Assembly: GCF_000814765.1 (NCBI RefSeq)
Contig: NZ_JWIC01000004.1
Span: 806,001 to 870,000, forward strand
Reading direction: 5' to 3'
Source of the DNA: Pseudoalteromonas luteoviolacea
GTDB lineage: Bacteria; Pseudomonadota; Gammaproteobacteria; Enterobacterales; Alteromonadaceae
DNA: 64,000 bases
Part shown: piece by piece, positions 1-8,987 of the stretch
Layout: each line of letters starts with the position of its first letter
Position numbering within the stretch: position 1 is the stretch's first letter
Notes under the pieces: generated by a model
What the model was told of the DNA's origin: nothing
The model's database searches: none
What the model saw: the letters and a program-made list of their open reading frames with translations, nothing else
Translations under genes and position numbers: made by a program

Positions 1-1
1 G

Positions 2-967
2 GAAATTCTGTCTCGCTGGACAGGTATTCCGGTTGCGAAGATGCTTCAAGGGGAGCGTGAAAAACTCCTTCATATGGAAGATGAATTACATCAAAAAGTG
101 ATAGGGCAAGACGAAGCTGTGAATGCGATTGCCAATGCAATCCGTCGCTCACGGGCAGGTCTTGCGGATCCGAATCGACCAATTGGTTCGTTTCTATTTT
201 TAGGCCCAACCGGAGTGGGTAAAACAGAGCTGACAAAAGCATTGGCGAATTTCATGTTTGATACTGAGGATGCCATGGTGCGTATCGACATGTCTGAGTT
301 TATGGAAAAGCACTCTGTAGCGCGTTTAGTTGGCGCGCCTCCCGGTTATGTTGGCTATGAGGAAGGTGGGTATTTGACTGAAGCTGTGCGTCGTAGACCC
401 TATTCTGTTGTGTTGTTGGATGAAGTAGAAAAAGCACACCCTGATGTATTTAATATTTTATTACAGGTCCTAGACGATGGTCGTTTAACGGATGGCCAGG
501 GTCGCACAGTTGATTTCAAAAATACGGTGATTATTATGACATCAAATTTAGGATCTGATGTTATCCAAGAGCAGGCCAGCAGTAATGATTATGCAGGGTT
601 GAAAAATAAATTGATGGACGTACTGACAACTCAGTTTAGACCGGAGTTTATAAACCGTATTGATGAGACTGTGGTATTTCACCCATTGGTTACAGAGCAC
701 ATTAAACAAATTGCCCGGATCCAGCTTGATAAACTATCGAGTCGCCTTAAAGACAATGGTTTCGCTTTTGAAGTGAGTGAAAGCGCGCTTGAAAAAATAG
801 CGCAAAGTGGCTTTGATCCGGTGTTTGGCGCACGGCCGTTGAAGCGCGCTATCCAGCAATATATCGAAAATCCACTCGCACAAAGCTTGTTACAGGGAGA
901 CTTTAGCGGACATACAGCTATAAAGGTTGATGTGAATGAAGATAAAATAGAGTTTACAGGTCAATAA
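2..967 (+). CDS. clpB: Chaperone ClpB, C-terminal part (5' truncated by window edge)
   Basis: This is the second AAA+ module of the ClpB disaggregase, which works with DnaK to extract polypeptides from aggregates. The reading frame is open from base 2, so the methionine at base 41 is internal. Visible landmarks are the Walker A loop GPTGVGKT, Walker B VVLLDE, the pore-loop stretch around GYVGYEEGG, the sensor region IIMTSNLGS and the C-terminal D2-small domain with [11 protein letters not shown]. The arginine-rich [15 protein letters not shown] segment before Walker A is typical of ClpB rather than ClpA. About two thirds of the protein lies upstream of the window. Identity is very secure. Confidence 0.97.
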   Translation, partial: EILSRWTGIPVAKMLQGEREKLLHMEDELHQKVIGQDEAVNAIANAIRRSRAGLADPNRPIGSFLFLGPTGVGKTELTKALANFMFDTEDAMVRIDMSEFMEKHSVARLVGAPPGYVGYEEGGYLTEAVRRRPYSVVLLDEVEKAHPDVFNILLQVLDDGRLTDGQGRTVDFKNTVIIMTSNLGSDVIQEQASSNDYAGLKNKLMDVLTTQFRPEFINRIDETVVFHPLVTEHIKQIARIQLDKLSSRLKDNGFAFEVSESALEKIAQSGFDPVFGARPLKRAIQQYIENPLAQSLLQGDFSGHTAIKVDVNEDKIEFTGQ

Positions 968-1012
968 CTTGCTTGCATTGAAGGCTTAATGTACCAGACA
1001 CTATTTGTTATG

Positions 1013-1060
1013 AACCCCCCGAAGAACACGATAAAGTTGTTTGGGGGGGGTTGCTTTGAT
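1013..1060 (+). terminator. Possible terminator after clpB
   Basis: AACCCCCC (1013-1020) can pair with GGGGGGTT (ending 1052) across a loop of about 24 bases. The following sequence is only moderately T-rich (TTGCTTTG), so this is a weaker intrinsic terminator than others in the window. Confidence 0.4.
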
Positions 1061-1103
1061 ATGTTAAATTTAACAGCTATTTAGTCGTTCTGGATGGCAT
1101 AAC

Positions 1104-2039
1104 ATGGATAAAAATTATAAACAGGCGGGTGTCGTACATTTTGGTCCTGCTAATACACTAGAAATAAAGCACATTCCTAAGCCCGTGCTTGAACACGGAC
1201 AAGTTTTTATTCGTATTACCTCATCTTCTATCAACCCCATTGATGTGAAAACTCGTTGCGGTTTAGGTTATGTTGCGCAGGCCAAAGCAGACGATGCGTT
1301 TTTACCGTTAGGCTATGATGTACTGGGTGTTGTCGAAGCGGTTGGTGAAGGGGTCAGTGATCTGACTGTCGGAGAGACTGTTATGGGGATGGTTGGGTTT
1401 CCTCAAGCGCCTGGATGTTATGCAACACATGTGACTGCCCACAGAGAAGAACTTATTACGATTGATGCGAAAGTTTCTGAGGATTTGGCTGGTCTGAGTT
1501 TAGCAGGATTAACAGCACTTCAATCTTTGGAAAAATTGGATGTGAATGCGGGCACATTATTTATAAATGCGCCGACTGGCGGCGTTGGTCACCTGGCATT
1601 ACAGTTAGCAGCATTAAAAGGGTTTGAAGTCGTCGCGGTGACAACGCGAAAGGCGCTTATAGCATCGCTGAACTTTAACGTCACTGTTATGTCATACGAA
1701 GAGTTTTTTAGTGAAACTAGATCAGGGCAGTTATTAGACTTGGTTGGAGGTGAGCTTGCCTGTAAAATGTTGTCAAACTTGATGGCTGATACCAAGTTTG
1801 TAACTGTGCCTTCAATTACCAAAGATACTGTAATAAAACATGGTGAATCTTTAGGCGCTCAGGGAGAAGGAATTTTAGTTCAAACTAATCCAAATCATCT
1901 CAATGAGCTGTATAAAACCGTCGCGACACAACAAGTGCATCTTGTTGTGAGTAAAAAATTTAAGCTAGATGAGATTGCTTTGGCTCACAAATATGTGGAG
2001 CAAGGCGAGCACTTTGGCAAAGTCATTATTGTGGCTTGA
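1104..2039 (+). CDS. Zinc-free MDR-family NAD(P)H:quinone oxidoreductase-like protein
   Basis: The 311-residue protein has the two-domain layout of medium-chain dehydrogenase/reductases: a GroES-like N-terminal half (SSINPIDVKTR, GYDVLGVVEAVGEGV) and a Rossmann half with the nucleotide loop APTGGVGHLALQLA near residue 157. The cysteine cluster of structural-zinc alcohol dehydrogenases is absent, which points to the quinone oxidoreductase/enoyl reductase branch. It probably reduces quinones or activated double bonds with NADPH in the cytoplasm. The gene stands alone between clpB and gshA, so the context gives no substrate. Confidence 0.8.
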   Translation: MDKNYKQAGVVHFGPANTLEIKHIPKPVLEHGQVFIRITSSSINPIDVKTRCGLGYVAQAKADDAFLPLGYDVLGVVEAVGEGVSDLTVGETVMGMVGFPQAPGCYATHVTAHREELITIDAKVSEDLAGLSLAGLTALQSLEKLDVNAGTLFINAPTGGVGHLALQLAALKGFEVVAVTTRKALIASLNFNVTVMSYEEFFSETRSGQLLDLVGGELACKMLSNLMADTKFVTVPSITKDTVIKHGESLGAQGEGILVQTNPNHLNELYKTVATQQVHLVVSKKFKLDEIALAHKYVEQGEHFGKVIIVA

Positions 2040-2106
2040 GTATTTTAAATTTGCCCCCATTGAATGTGGCATAACTTAAGCTTGATCCGAGCCTCGAGGT
2101 ATTTTT

Positions 2107-3684
2107 TTGAAACACACTAATTTAGATAGCAAGTTAGAAACACTTGCCAACACTGCGCTTGTCTCCTCTTTAACAAATATTCAGCGTGGTATTGAACGAG
2201 AAGCTTTACGGATCCAGCCATCCGGCAAAATTGCTAAAACATCGCACCCAGCAGGTGTTGGGCATCCATTGACACATAACTCAATTACGACAGATTTTTC
2301 AGAATCTCTGCTTGAGTTTATTACGCCAGTCAGTACTTCAGCGGAGCAAACCTTGTCTCAACTGAGAGACTTGCAAAAATACACGCTAGCGAATATGGGC
2401 GATGAAATGCTCTGGCCTATGAGTATGCCCTGCTTTATTGAAGAGCAAGATGATATTGTGCTGGCACAATTTGGCGAGTCAAACATCGGAAAAATGAAAA
2501 CCTTGTATCGTGAAGGGCTAAAAAACCGCTATGGCAGCATGATGCAAGCGATTGCAGGAGTGCATTTTAATATGTCATTCCCTGATAGTTTTTGGGATGC
2601 GTTAAAAGCCAGTGAGCAAGATAGCAGCCCGTTGCAAGAATTCATTTCTAATAAGTATCTCGGTCTTATTCGTAATTTTAAACGTGAGCTGTGGTTGATC
2701 AGCTTTTTGTTCGGCGCTTCTCCTGCATTGTGTCGTTCATTTTTGCAGGGCAAGCAGAGTGATTTACCGTTTAAGGAGTCAGGTAAAGGTACTTTATATT
2801 TAGATAAAGGAACTGCATTACGATTAGGCGATTTAGGGTATACCAATAGCGCACAGTCTTCACTTAAAGTGATGTATAACAGTTTGCCAGAATATGTTAA
2901 AGGGTTGCAAACTGCGATCCGCTGTCGCTCTGACTTATATGAAAATATTGATGATTATCAAGCGGAATCACCTAAACAGCTGAATAAAAATATTCTTCAG
3001 ATCGAGAATGAATTCTACTCACCAATTAGACCAAAACGCAATGCAAATCCGCAAGAGACACCAACACAGGCATTAGCTCGTGGTGGTATTGAATATATTG
3101 AAATCCGTGCTTTGGACGTTAACCCATTCTCTGAAACAGGGATAAGCTTGGAACAGATCCGATTTTTGGATGTATTTCTCACTTATTGCTTGTTAAAAGA
3201 CTCTCCAGAGATGGATTGGAATGAGCAGCAAATATCTGATCAAAATTTACAAAATGTGATTAGCACAGGTCGAGATACGACGACGCATTTACAGCAACAA
3301 GGCGTGCAAATTTCGATAGAAACGTGGGCTAAAAATATCTTTAGTGATTTGGCCAAGATTGCTTCGCTGTTTGATAGTGCGCATGGTGACCGTGTTTACT
3401 CAAAAACAATTGCAAAGTTAGCGGCATGGGTAGATAACCCAGAGGACACTTTCTCTGGTCAAATTGTCGCATCTTTAGTTGGTCAGGATACCGACTCTGC
3501 TGAGCAAGCATTGGTACTTGCCCAGCAATATAAGCAATCACATTTGCAAAGCGACTATCAATATTATCAAGAGTCCGAGTTAAATGAGCAAGTAACGCGG
3601 TCATTTTTGGATGAGCAGGCAATTTGTCAGGCAGATAAAAAATCGCTGAAGGCTTTTTTACAAGATTATTTTGAGAATGCATAA
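2107..3684 (+). CDS. gshA: Glutamate--cysteine ligase
   Basis: This enzyme ligates glutamate to cysteine with ATP, the first and rate-limiting step of glutathione synthesis. The 525-residue length is normal for the proteobacterial type 1 family. The N-terminal IQRGIEREALRI, the TDFSESLLEFITP stretch and the IEYIEIRALDVNPF segment are family landmarks for metal and substrate binding. Translation starts at a TTG (2107), preceded by a GAGG-type ribosome site at about 2095-2098; no nearby in-frame ATG is better. Confidence in identity is high. Confidence 0.95.
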   Translation: MKHTNLDSKLETLANTALVSSLTNIQRGIEREALRIQPSGKIAKTSHPAGVGHPLTHNSITTDFSESLLEFITPVSTSAEQTLSQLRDLQKYTLANMGDEMLWPMSMPCFIEEQDDIVLAQFGESNIGKMKTLYREGLKNRYGSMMQAIAGVHFNMSFPDSFWDALKASEQDSSPLQEFISNKYLGLIRNFKRELWLISFLFGASPALCRSFLQGKQSDLPFKESGKGTLYLDKGTALRLGDLGYTNSAQSSLKVMYNSLPEYVKGLQTAIRCRSDLYENIDDYQAESPKQLNKNILQIENEFYSPIRPKRNANPQETPTQALARGGIEYIEIRALDVNPFSETGISLEQIRFLDVFLTYCLLKDSPEMDWNEQQISDQNLQNVISTGRDTTTHLQQQGVQISIETWAKNIFSDLAKIASLFDSAHGDRVYSKTIAKLAAWVDNPEDTFSGQIVASLVGQDTDSAEQALVLAQQYKQSHLQSDYQYYQESELNEQVTRSFLDEQAICQADKKSLKAFLQDYFENA

Positions 3685-3709
3685 AAAAACGCAGCCCATG
3701 GGGCTGCGT
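3682..3709 (-). terminator. Strong hairpin behind gshA with minus-strand polarity
   Basis: ACGCAGCCC (3689-3697), loop ATG, GGGCTGCGT (3701-3709) is a perfect 9-bp stem. The homopolymer run is A7 on the 5' side, so the T tract exists only for minus-strand transcription; on the plus strand the hairpin is followed by AAAAATAT. It starts directly after the gshA stop codon. Confidence 0.55.
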
Positions 3710-3801
3710 AAAAATATATCAGGGATGAAACAATGCTAAACTGCTGCATTCAAGTAGTATGACCCCAGCAAAATAGAAAAGTTCAGGTGAGTTCAAAAAA
3801 A

Positions 3802-4410
3802 ATGAGAAAAAAAATAATATTTTTACCTCTACTTCTGGCTCTGACTGGTTGTGCGACGGCTCCCCCTAAGCAACCGAATGATATTTGTAAGATTTTTGAA
3901 GAGAAAGAAGACTGGTACTACGATGCGCGCGATGCTCAAGAAAAGTGGGGATCTCCCAAGCATGTGTTAATGAGCATGATGTATCAAGAAAGCTCTTTTA
4001 GGCATGATGCAGCCCCACCTATGGAGTACTTTTTAGGTTTTATCCCGATTGGTCGCGTTAGTTCCGCGTATGGTTATTCTCAAGCAAAAACGATGACATG
4101 GAGTGATTATATCCGAGAAACGGGTAACTCAGGTGCGGATAGAGACGATTTTGAAGATGCAATCGATTTTATGGGCTGGTTTGTTTATAAAACCCATAAG
4201 GTAAATGGGGTGTCCAAGTGGGATGCCTATGCGCAATATTTAAATTACCATGAAGGCTGGGGCGGATATCGCCGCGGTACCTACAAGCAGAAAAAATGGC
4301 TAATGAAAGTAGCCAATAAAGTAAAACACAGAGCATCTCGTTATGGCGCGCAGCTGAAGCGATGTGAGGACGATCTTAATAAGAGTTGGTTTGAGAGACT
4401 GTTTTCGTAA
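3802..4410 (+). CDS. Putative SLT-like (lytic transglycosylase-related) lipoprotein
   Basis: The N-terminus is a lipoprotein signal peptide with lipobox LTGC about 17 residues in. The body contains MMYQESSFRHDA, where the Glu-Ser pair resembles the catalytic Glu of SLT lysozyme-like folds, followed by GYSQAKTMTWSDY, which resembles the GLMQ-type second motif. The protein probably binds or cleaves peptidoglycan at the outer-membrane inner face, but the match is weak and it may be non-enzymatic. I chose ATG 3802 (AGGTGA at 3785-3790 upstream); a GTG at 3787 would add five residues. It is a single gene ended by the terminator at 4453. Confidence 0.7.
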   Translation: MRKKIIFLPLLLALTGCATAPPKQPNDICKIFEEKEDWYYDARDAQEKWGSPKHVLMSMMYQESSFRHDAAPPMEYFLGFIPIGRVSSAYGYSQAKTMTWSDYIRETGNSGADRDDFEDAIDFMGWFVYKTHKVNGVSKWDAYAQYLNYHEGWGGYRRGTYKQKKWLMKVANKVKHRASRYGAQLKRCEDDLNKSWFERLFS

Positions 4411-4452
4411 TAACCAGTGCTGAATACACGCATTCAGACCGAGTAAGAAGAG

Positions 4453-4483
4453 AAAGGGTTAGCATGTGCTAACCCTTTTTTTT
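4453..4483. terminator. Bidirectional terminator between the SLT-like lipoprotein gene and corB
   Basis: GGGTTAGC (4456-4463), loop ATGT, GCTAACCC (4468-4475), flanked by AAA on the left and eight Ts on the right. The two flanking genes converge here. Confidence 0.9.
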
Positions 4484-5759
4484 AAGCTTGTTTTTTCGCT
4501 TGTTGTAGTGGAAAAATTTTGACTATTTTTATCATGTTTTCTTTCACTTCCATGACTTCCATTGGATAGTTAGCGATTTTTAAGCTCAGTTGGCTCTCTG
4601 GAATATCTTCCAAATACTCAACAATTAACCCGCTAAGTGTCTTAGGACCTTCAGTAGGTAGCTCCCACCCCATTTCTTTGTTGAGATCGCGGATATTGGC
4701 GCTGCCATCAACTAAAACGGAGCCGTCACTTTGCACCGTCACTTCATCGCTTGGTGTGGGTGTCTGAGTCGTTGTAAAGTCACCAACCACTTCTTCTAAT
4801 ATGTCTTCGAGTGTAACGAGGCCTTGAATGTCACCATACTCATCTACAACAAGTCCTATACGCTCTTTGTTTTGCTGAAACTTCAGCAGCTGAGTATTCA
4901 GCGATGTGCCTTCAGGAATAAAGTATATTTCTCTAACAGCACGCAGTAGTGATGGCTTATCAAACTGCTCTTTAGTTAACAAGCGCAGTGCATCCCTTGA
5001 GTGAATAAAGCCGACAGCGTCATCGATTTGATCACGGTATAACAGCACTCGAGTGTGCTGCGCATTTGTTAGCCGACGAGAAATATCTTTCCAGTCATCG
5101 TTAATATCAATGGCATTGATCTCATTTCGAGGGATCATGATGTCTTCAACGGTGACTTGCTCAAGATCTAAAATGGAGGTCAACATGCTGCCGTGATTGG
5201 TTGGTAACATAGCGCTTGATTCGTTTACGACCGTTTTTAACTCTTCTTTACTGAGACTATGCTCTTCAATTTGCTCTGGAGAAACACCAAATAGTTTAAG
5301 AATACCATTGGTAATAAAGTTTATGGCGCTCACGAAGGGGAAAAGGAATTTTAATAAAATTTTGAGAATAAGCGAGCTTGGAAAAGCCACTTTCTCAGGG
5401 TAAAGGGCTGCCAGTGTTTTTGGTGTGACTTCAGCAAAAATAAGGATTACCAAGGTTAAAACCAGAGTTGAAATAATAAGACCTGCATCACCAAATAGTC
5501 TCAGGCCAATCAGTGTAGCCACAGAAGATGCTGCGATATTAACGAGGTTGTTACCTAGCAGAATAAGTCCAATAAGGCGATCTGGCCTTTGAAGTAGTTT
5601 ATCTACGCGCTTGGCAGATTTGTTATTCTCTTTAACTAAGTGTCTGAGTCTGTAGCGGTTAATGGACATGATGCCAGTCTCAGAGCTTGAGAAATAACCT
5701 GATATAAGTATCAGCACGCCAAGTATGATGAACAAGGCGTTGGTAGATATGTCGTCCAA
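4482..5759 (-). CDS. corB: CNNM/CorC-type membrane protein (CorB/YfjD family)
   Basis: The 425-residue protein has the order DUF21 membrane domain (four hydrophobic segments in residues 1-150, with the small-residue stretch SSSETGIMSINRYRLRHLVK), a CBS pair (EDIMIPRNEINAID to VDEYGDIQGLVTLEDILEE) and a C-terminal CorC_HlyC domain. The family is linked to magnesium/cobalt efflux or divalent cation homeostasis in the inner membrane. It lies next to ypjD and ffh, the arrangement also known in Escherichia coli. The start is a TTG at 5759 with GGGAT upstream, and the N-terminus matches family length. It was long misnamed a haemolysin in databases. Confidence 0.9.
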   Translation of the reverse strand: MDDISTNALFIILGVLILISGYFSSSETGIMSINRYRLRHLVKENNKSAKRVDKLLQRPDRLIGLILLGNNLVNIAASSVATLIGLRLFGDAGLIISTLVLTLVILIFAEVTPKTLAALYPEKVAFPSSLILKILLKFLFPFVSAINFITNGILKLFGVSPEQIEEHSLSKEELKTVVNESSAMLPTNHGSMLTSILDLEQVTVEDIMIPRNEINAIDINDDWKDISRRLTNAQHTRVLLYRDQIDDAVGFIHSRDALRLLTKEQFDKPSLLRAVREIYFIPEGTSLNTQLLKFQQNKERIGLVVDEYGDIQGLVTLEDILEEVVGDFTTTQTPTPSDEVTVQSDGSVLVDGSANIRDLNKEMGWELPTEGPKTLSGLIVEYLEDIPESQLSLKIANYPMEVMEVKENMIKIVKIFPLQQAKKQA

Positions 5760-5841
5760 CAGAGGATCCCTTTTTTACTTTCGAAAGGTTATTAAGCGTC
5801 AGCATAGAAGCAGAGTCAAGCTCGACGCTTATTTTTTTGTA

Positions 5842-6645
5842 TTAAAATTTGTCTAAGATGACTTCTTGGATAAACCGGCTGCCAAAGTAAGCCAATGTGA
5901 CGATACTGGATGCGCCGATAATGGCAAAAACAATCGGTTTTCCACGCCAGCCAAATTTATGATGTCCCAAGGTAACAGAAGCAAATATCGTCCATGCAAT
6001 CAATGACAATACCGTTTTGTGGATGGACGCTTTATCAAACATGCCATCTAAAAACGCAAACCCAGCAACCAGAGCCAGTGTGAGCAGGCCTGTACCTACG
6101 GTGAGAAGTTGGTATAGCTGAGATTCTACCTGCATCAGCGGAGGTAAATGGCTGTTCATGATAGCGAGATCTTTGCTTTTTAAACGCTTATCAATAAAGT
6201 AAAACTGGACAGCGTATAAAGTAGCAATGATTAAAATACAGTAAGCCAGCAGGGATAAAGAGATATGCGTGACTAGGCCAATGTCCACATTGATATCATC
6301 CATGATGATATGATGTGGAATGAACAAACTGGCAATAAGCAAAATAGCTGCAAACCCATAGACCACAGGCAATAATAACGTTGCGGGGAACTTTAAGGAA
6401 ACCGTTGTGACAGAAACGACAATCACCCAGCAAGTCAACAGGGCAATGTTAATGGTACTTAAGTCTTGCCCATGCTGAGTAAACACGGAGTTCACCAATA
6501 CCAGCATATGACTCAATATCGCCACCGTGCTTAAAATGACGGTCAGCTTTTGACTTGGGCCTTCTTTATGGAATAAACGTGAAAGCACGTGTCCAGTTGC
6601 TAGTATGTAAAACAGGCTCGCCAATAATGACAAAATGATGATCAT
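5842..6645 (-). CDS. ypjD: Inner-membrane cytochrome c assembly-like protein (YpjD/CcsA family)
   Basis: The 267-residue protein is almost entirely hydrophobic, with about eight membrane segments. It carries VTHISLSLLAYCILIIATLYAVQFYF, resembling the haem-handling segment of CcsA/CcmC, and a late histidine in LGHHKFGWRGK. Its molecular role is not established: the family resembles haem-lyase subunits of cytochrome c maturation, but its usual position beside ffh and corB suggests an envelope function. The gene is divergent from ffh across a 163-bp gap and is followed by corB 82 bp downstream. Confidence 0.85.
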   Translation of the reverse strand: MIIILSLLASLFYILATGHVLSRLFHKEGPSQKLTVILSTVAILSHMLVLVNSVFTQHGQDLSTINIALLTCWVIVVSVTTVSLKFPATLLLPVVYGFAAILLIASLFIPHHIIMDDINVDIGLVTHISLSLLAYCILIIATLYAVQFYFIDKRLKSKDLAIMNSHLPPLMQVESQLYQLLTVGTGLLTLALVAGFAFLDGMFDKASIHKTVLSLIAWTIFASVTLGHHKFGWRGKPIVFAIIGASSIVTLAYFGSRFIQEVILDKF

Positions 6646-6770
6646 GAACTTTGTGTCTACTTTCGTGGTCCTTTTATAGGCTATTGTATTTTAAGCCTCG
6701 CCGCTTGCATAGACTTTGTAAAAAGAATCTTTGTATAACTTGAATACTGTATTAGTTGCGCGCATATCAG

Positions 6771-6776
6771 TATAAT
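6771..6776 (+). promoter_or_regulatory. Candidate -10 element of ffh
   Basis: A perfect TATAAT lies 32 bp upstream of the ffh start. No good -35 hexamer sits 16-18 bp before it, so the assignment rests on the -10 alone. Confidence 0.35.
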
Positions 6777-6808
6777 GTTGCGTAATTACGAGATAGTGGA
6801 AGCGATAC

Positions 6809-8188
6809 ATGTTTGAGAACCTCCAAGAACGCTTAGGAAAAACGCTTAAAAACATCAGCGGCAGGGGCCGACTGACCGAAGATAATATTAAAGAAACGCT
6901 GCGCGAAGTGCGCATGGCTTTGCTTGAAGCAGACGTTGCATTGCCTGTAGTACGCGATTTTGTAAAACAAGTAAAAGAGCGTGCTGTTGGTGTAGAAGTA
7001 ACTAAAAGCCTAAGCCCTGGTCAGGTTTTCATTAAGATTGTTCGTGAAGAACTTGAAAAGGCAATGGGTGAGGCGAACGAAGAGCTTAACCTTAACGCTC
7101 AGCCACCTGCTGTAGTGATGATGGCGGGTTTGCAAGGTGCGGGTAAAACAACCAGTGTTGGTAAGCTTGCCAAATTCTTAAAAGAGAAAAAGAAAAAATC
7201 TGTTTTGGTTGTGAGTGCCGACGTATATCGTCCGGCGGCAATCAAGCAGCTTGAAACGTTAGCACAGGAAGTCGATGTTGAATTCTTCCCAAGTGACATT
7301 TCTCAAAAGCCCGTTGATATTGCCACCAATGCGGTGAGCCATGCGAAGAAAAAGTTCATTGATGTCGTGCTGGTGGATACCGCGGGTCGTCTACACGTTG
7401 ACAGTGACATGATGGACGAGATCAAAGAGTTAAACGCGGCGATCAATCCGATTGAAACGCTATTTGTTGTTGACTCAATGACAGGTCAAGATGCTGCCAA
7501 TACCGCGAAAGCGTTTGATGAAGCACTGCCTTTAACAGGTGTGATCTTAACGAAGACCGATGGTGATGCTCGTGGTGGTGCGGCGCTGTCAATTCGTAAT
7601 ATTACGGGTAAACCGATTAAGTTTATGGGTGTGGGTGAGCGAACTGATGCGCTTGAGCCTTTCCATCCTGACCGTATTGCGTCACGGATCCTTGGTATGG
7701 GTGATGTGTTATCACTTATCGAAGAAGTAGAAGCAAAAGTTGATAAAGATAAAGCTGCAAAAGTGGCAGAAAAAGTCTTTAAAGGCGACGGTTTCACATT
7801 GGAAGATTTTGCTGAGCAATTAAAGCAAATGAAAAACATGGGCGGAATGATGTCGATGTTAGAAAAGCTGCCTGGCATGAATAACCTACCTGATGCAGTG
7901 AAAGGTCAAGTCAATGACAAAACCTTTAACCAGATGGAGGCCATTATCAGCTCAATGACGCCAAAAGAGCGTGCGCGTCCTGAAATCATCAAAGGCTCTC
8001 GCAAAAAGCGTATTGCTGCAGGTTCTGGCACTCAAGTTCAAGATATCAACAAGTTGCTTAAGCAATTTACGCAAATGCAGAAGATGATGAAGAAGATGAA
8101 AGGCAAGGGCGGCATGATGAAAATGATGCGCGGCATGAAAGGCATGATGCCTCCAGGTATGTTTGGCGGCGGCGGTCCTAAGTTTTAA
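6809..8188 (+). CDS. ffh: Signal recognition particle protein Ffh (SRP54)
   Basis: Ffh binds 4.5S RNA and signal sequences of nascent inner-membrane proteins and delivers ribosomes to FtsY by GTP hydrolysis. The 459-residue protein shows the N domain, the G domain with GLQGAGKTT (P loop), DTAGR, and TKTDGDARGG, and the methionine-rich M domain after residue 300, ending in a run of MMKKMKGKGGMMKMMRG type and a glycine-rich tail. Length and motifs are standard. It is monocistronic between a candidate promoter at 6771 and a perfect terminator at 8201. Confidence 0.98.
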   Translation: MFENLQERLGKTLKNISGRGRLTEDNIKETLREVRMALLEADVALPVVRDFVKQVKERAVGVEVTKSLSPGQVFIKIVREELEKAMGEANEELNLNAQPPAVVMMAGLQGAGKTTSVGKLAKFLKEKKKKSVLVVSADVYRPAAIKQLETLAQEVDVEFFPSDISQKPVDIATNAVSHAKKKFIDVVLVDTAGRLHVDSDMMDEIKELNAAINPIETLFVVDSMTGQDAANTAKAFDEALPLTGVILTKTDGDARGGAALSIRNITGKPIKFMGVGERTDALEPFHPDRIASRILGMGDVLSLIEEVEAKVDKDKAAKVAEKVFKGDGFTLEDFAEQLKQMKNMGGMMSMLEKLPGMNNLPDAVKGQVNDKTFNQMEAIISSMTPKERARPEIIKGSRKKRIAAGSGTQVQDINKLLKQFTQMQKMMKKMKGKGGMMKMMRGMKGMMPPGMFGGGGPKF

Positions 8189-8200
8189 TTAACTGAATCA

Positions 8201-8230
8201 AAAAAGGGAAGTGATGTCACTTCCCTTTTT
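8201..8230. terminator. Bidirectional terminator between ffh and hugZ
   Basis: A5 plus GGGAAGTGA (8206-8214), loop TG, TCACTTCCC (8217-8225) plus T5 form a perfect symmetrical stem serving the convergent ffh and hugZ. Confidence 0.93.
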
Positions 8231-8243
8231 ACTCTATCAAGCC

Positions 8244-8987
8244 CTAATCTTGCTCGGCCTCAGAGCTAAGCGCTTTGCGTGCTGCCTTGGTCAATCTAAC
8301 AAGTTCCATTCTCACTGCTTTACTATCCATACATACGTTTTCGAATTGAACGTAGTAGTTTTTGTCGTTGGCGCGAAGGTAGCATCCATCAGGGACAATG
8401 GTCGTCATAGTGACATCGTCCGACTGCACTTGATGAATAAGCTCCAACATAAGCTGGTTGGCATCAGCATGGTCATCATTCATATGCTCCACCATGCGCT
8501 TCTCATCTTCTAGTGTCCATTCAGGCTCTTGTGCTTGCCATTCGTTTTCTTCTATCCAAAATATATGACCAAAGCCACCAATATAACGAACACGTTTTAC
8601 TTCCATACGCCATAACTGGAAGTCATGAGCTTGACGGTAAGAGATGGCTTCAGGGTATTGACGTTCATAACGCTCAAGTAATGCTTCTGACTCTTCGGCA
8701 GGAACCGGCGCTGCATCACCTACTACAGTGACACGAGCATGAGCATTTTGGTCACCTTGCTCTGCTGCATCGAACACGGTGGCACACATGCGGCTATCTT
8801 CAGTAAGGTTTCGAGAGTGCTGTGCAATCCCTGCAATATAAAAAATCAGTCTACCTTGATTGTCCGTCATAAAAGGAGACACAGATCCAAAAGGGTAGCC
8901 CTGTAGGTTTTTTGAAATGGTTGAGATCACACAGACAGATGACTGTCGTACTAAGGTGCGTGCTTCAAAAGCGGCTTGTTCACGCAT
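8244..8987 (-). CDS. hugZ: HugZ-type heme utilization protein (split-barrel FMN-binding-like fold)
   Basis: HugZ proteins bind haem and degrade it to release iron. The N-terminal two thirds matches the pyridoxamine-phosphate-oxidase-like split barrel (GSVSPFMTDNQGRLIFYIAGIAQHSRNL), and the C-terminal part has the DUF2470-like segment MVEHMNDDHADANQLML with the haem-relevant His-rich HMNDDHAD. Length is 247 residues. It is the last gene of the haem ABC operon, overlapping hmuV by 8 bp, with its AGGAG site inside the hmuV coding sequence, so translation is coupled. Expression should follow the Fur box at 11788. Confidence 0.88.
   Translation of the reverse strand: MREQAAFEARTLVRQSSVCVISTISKNLQGYPFGSVSPFMTDNQGRLIFYIAGIAQHSRNLTEDSRMCATVFDAAEQGDQNAHARVTVVGDAAPVPAEESEALLERYERQYPEAISYRQAHDFQLWRMEVKRVRYIGGFGHIFWIEENEWQAQEPEWTLEDEKRMVEHMNDDHADANQLMLELIHQVQSDDVTMTTIVPDGCYLRANDKNYYVQFENVCMDSKAVRMELVRLTKAARKALSSEAEQD

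Noticed and set aside
3341..3682. 113-residue minus-strand frame over the end of gshA
   Set aside because: It is a shadow of gshA: no ribosome site, no family pattern, and gshA is certain.
8211..8513. 100-residue plus-strand frame over hugZ
   Set aside because: It is antisense to hugZ, which has complete family motifs and an operon context.
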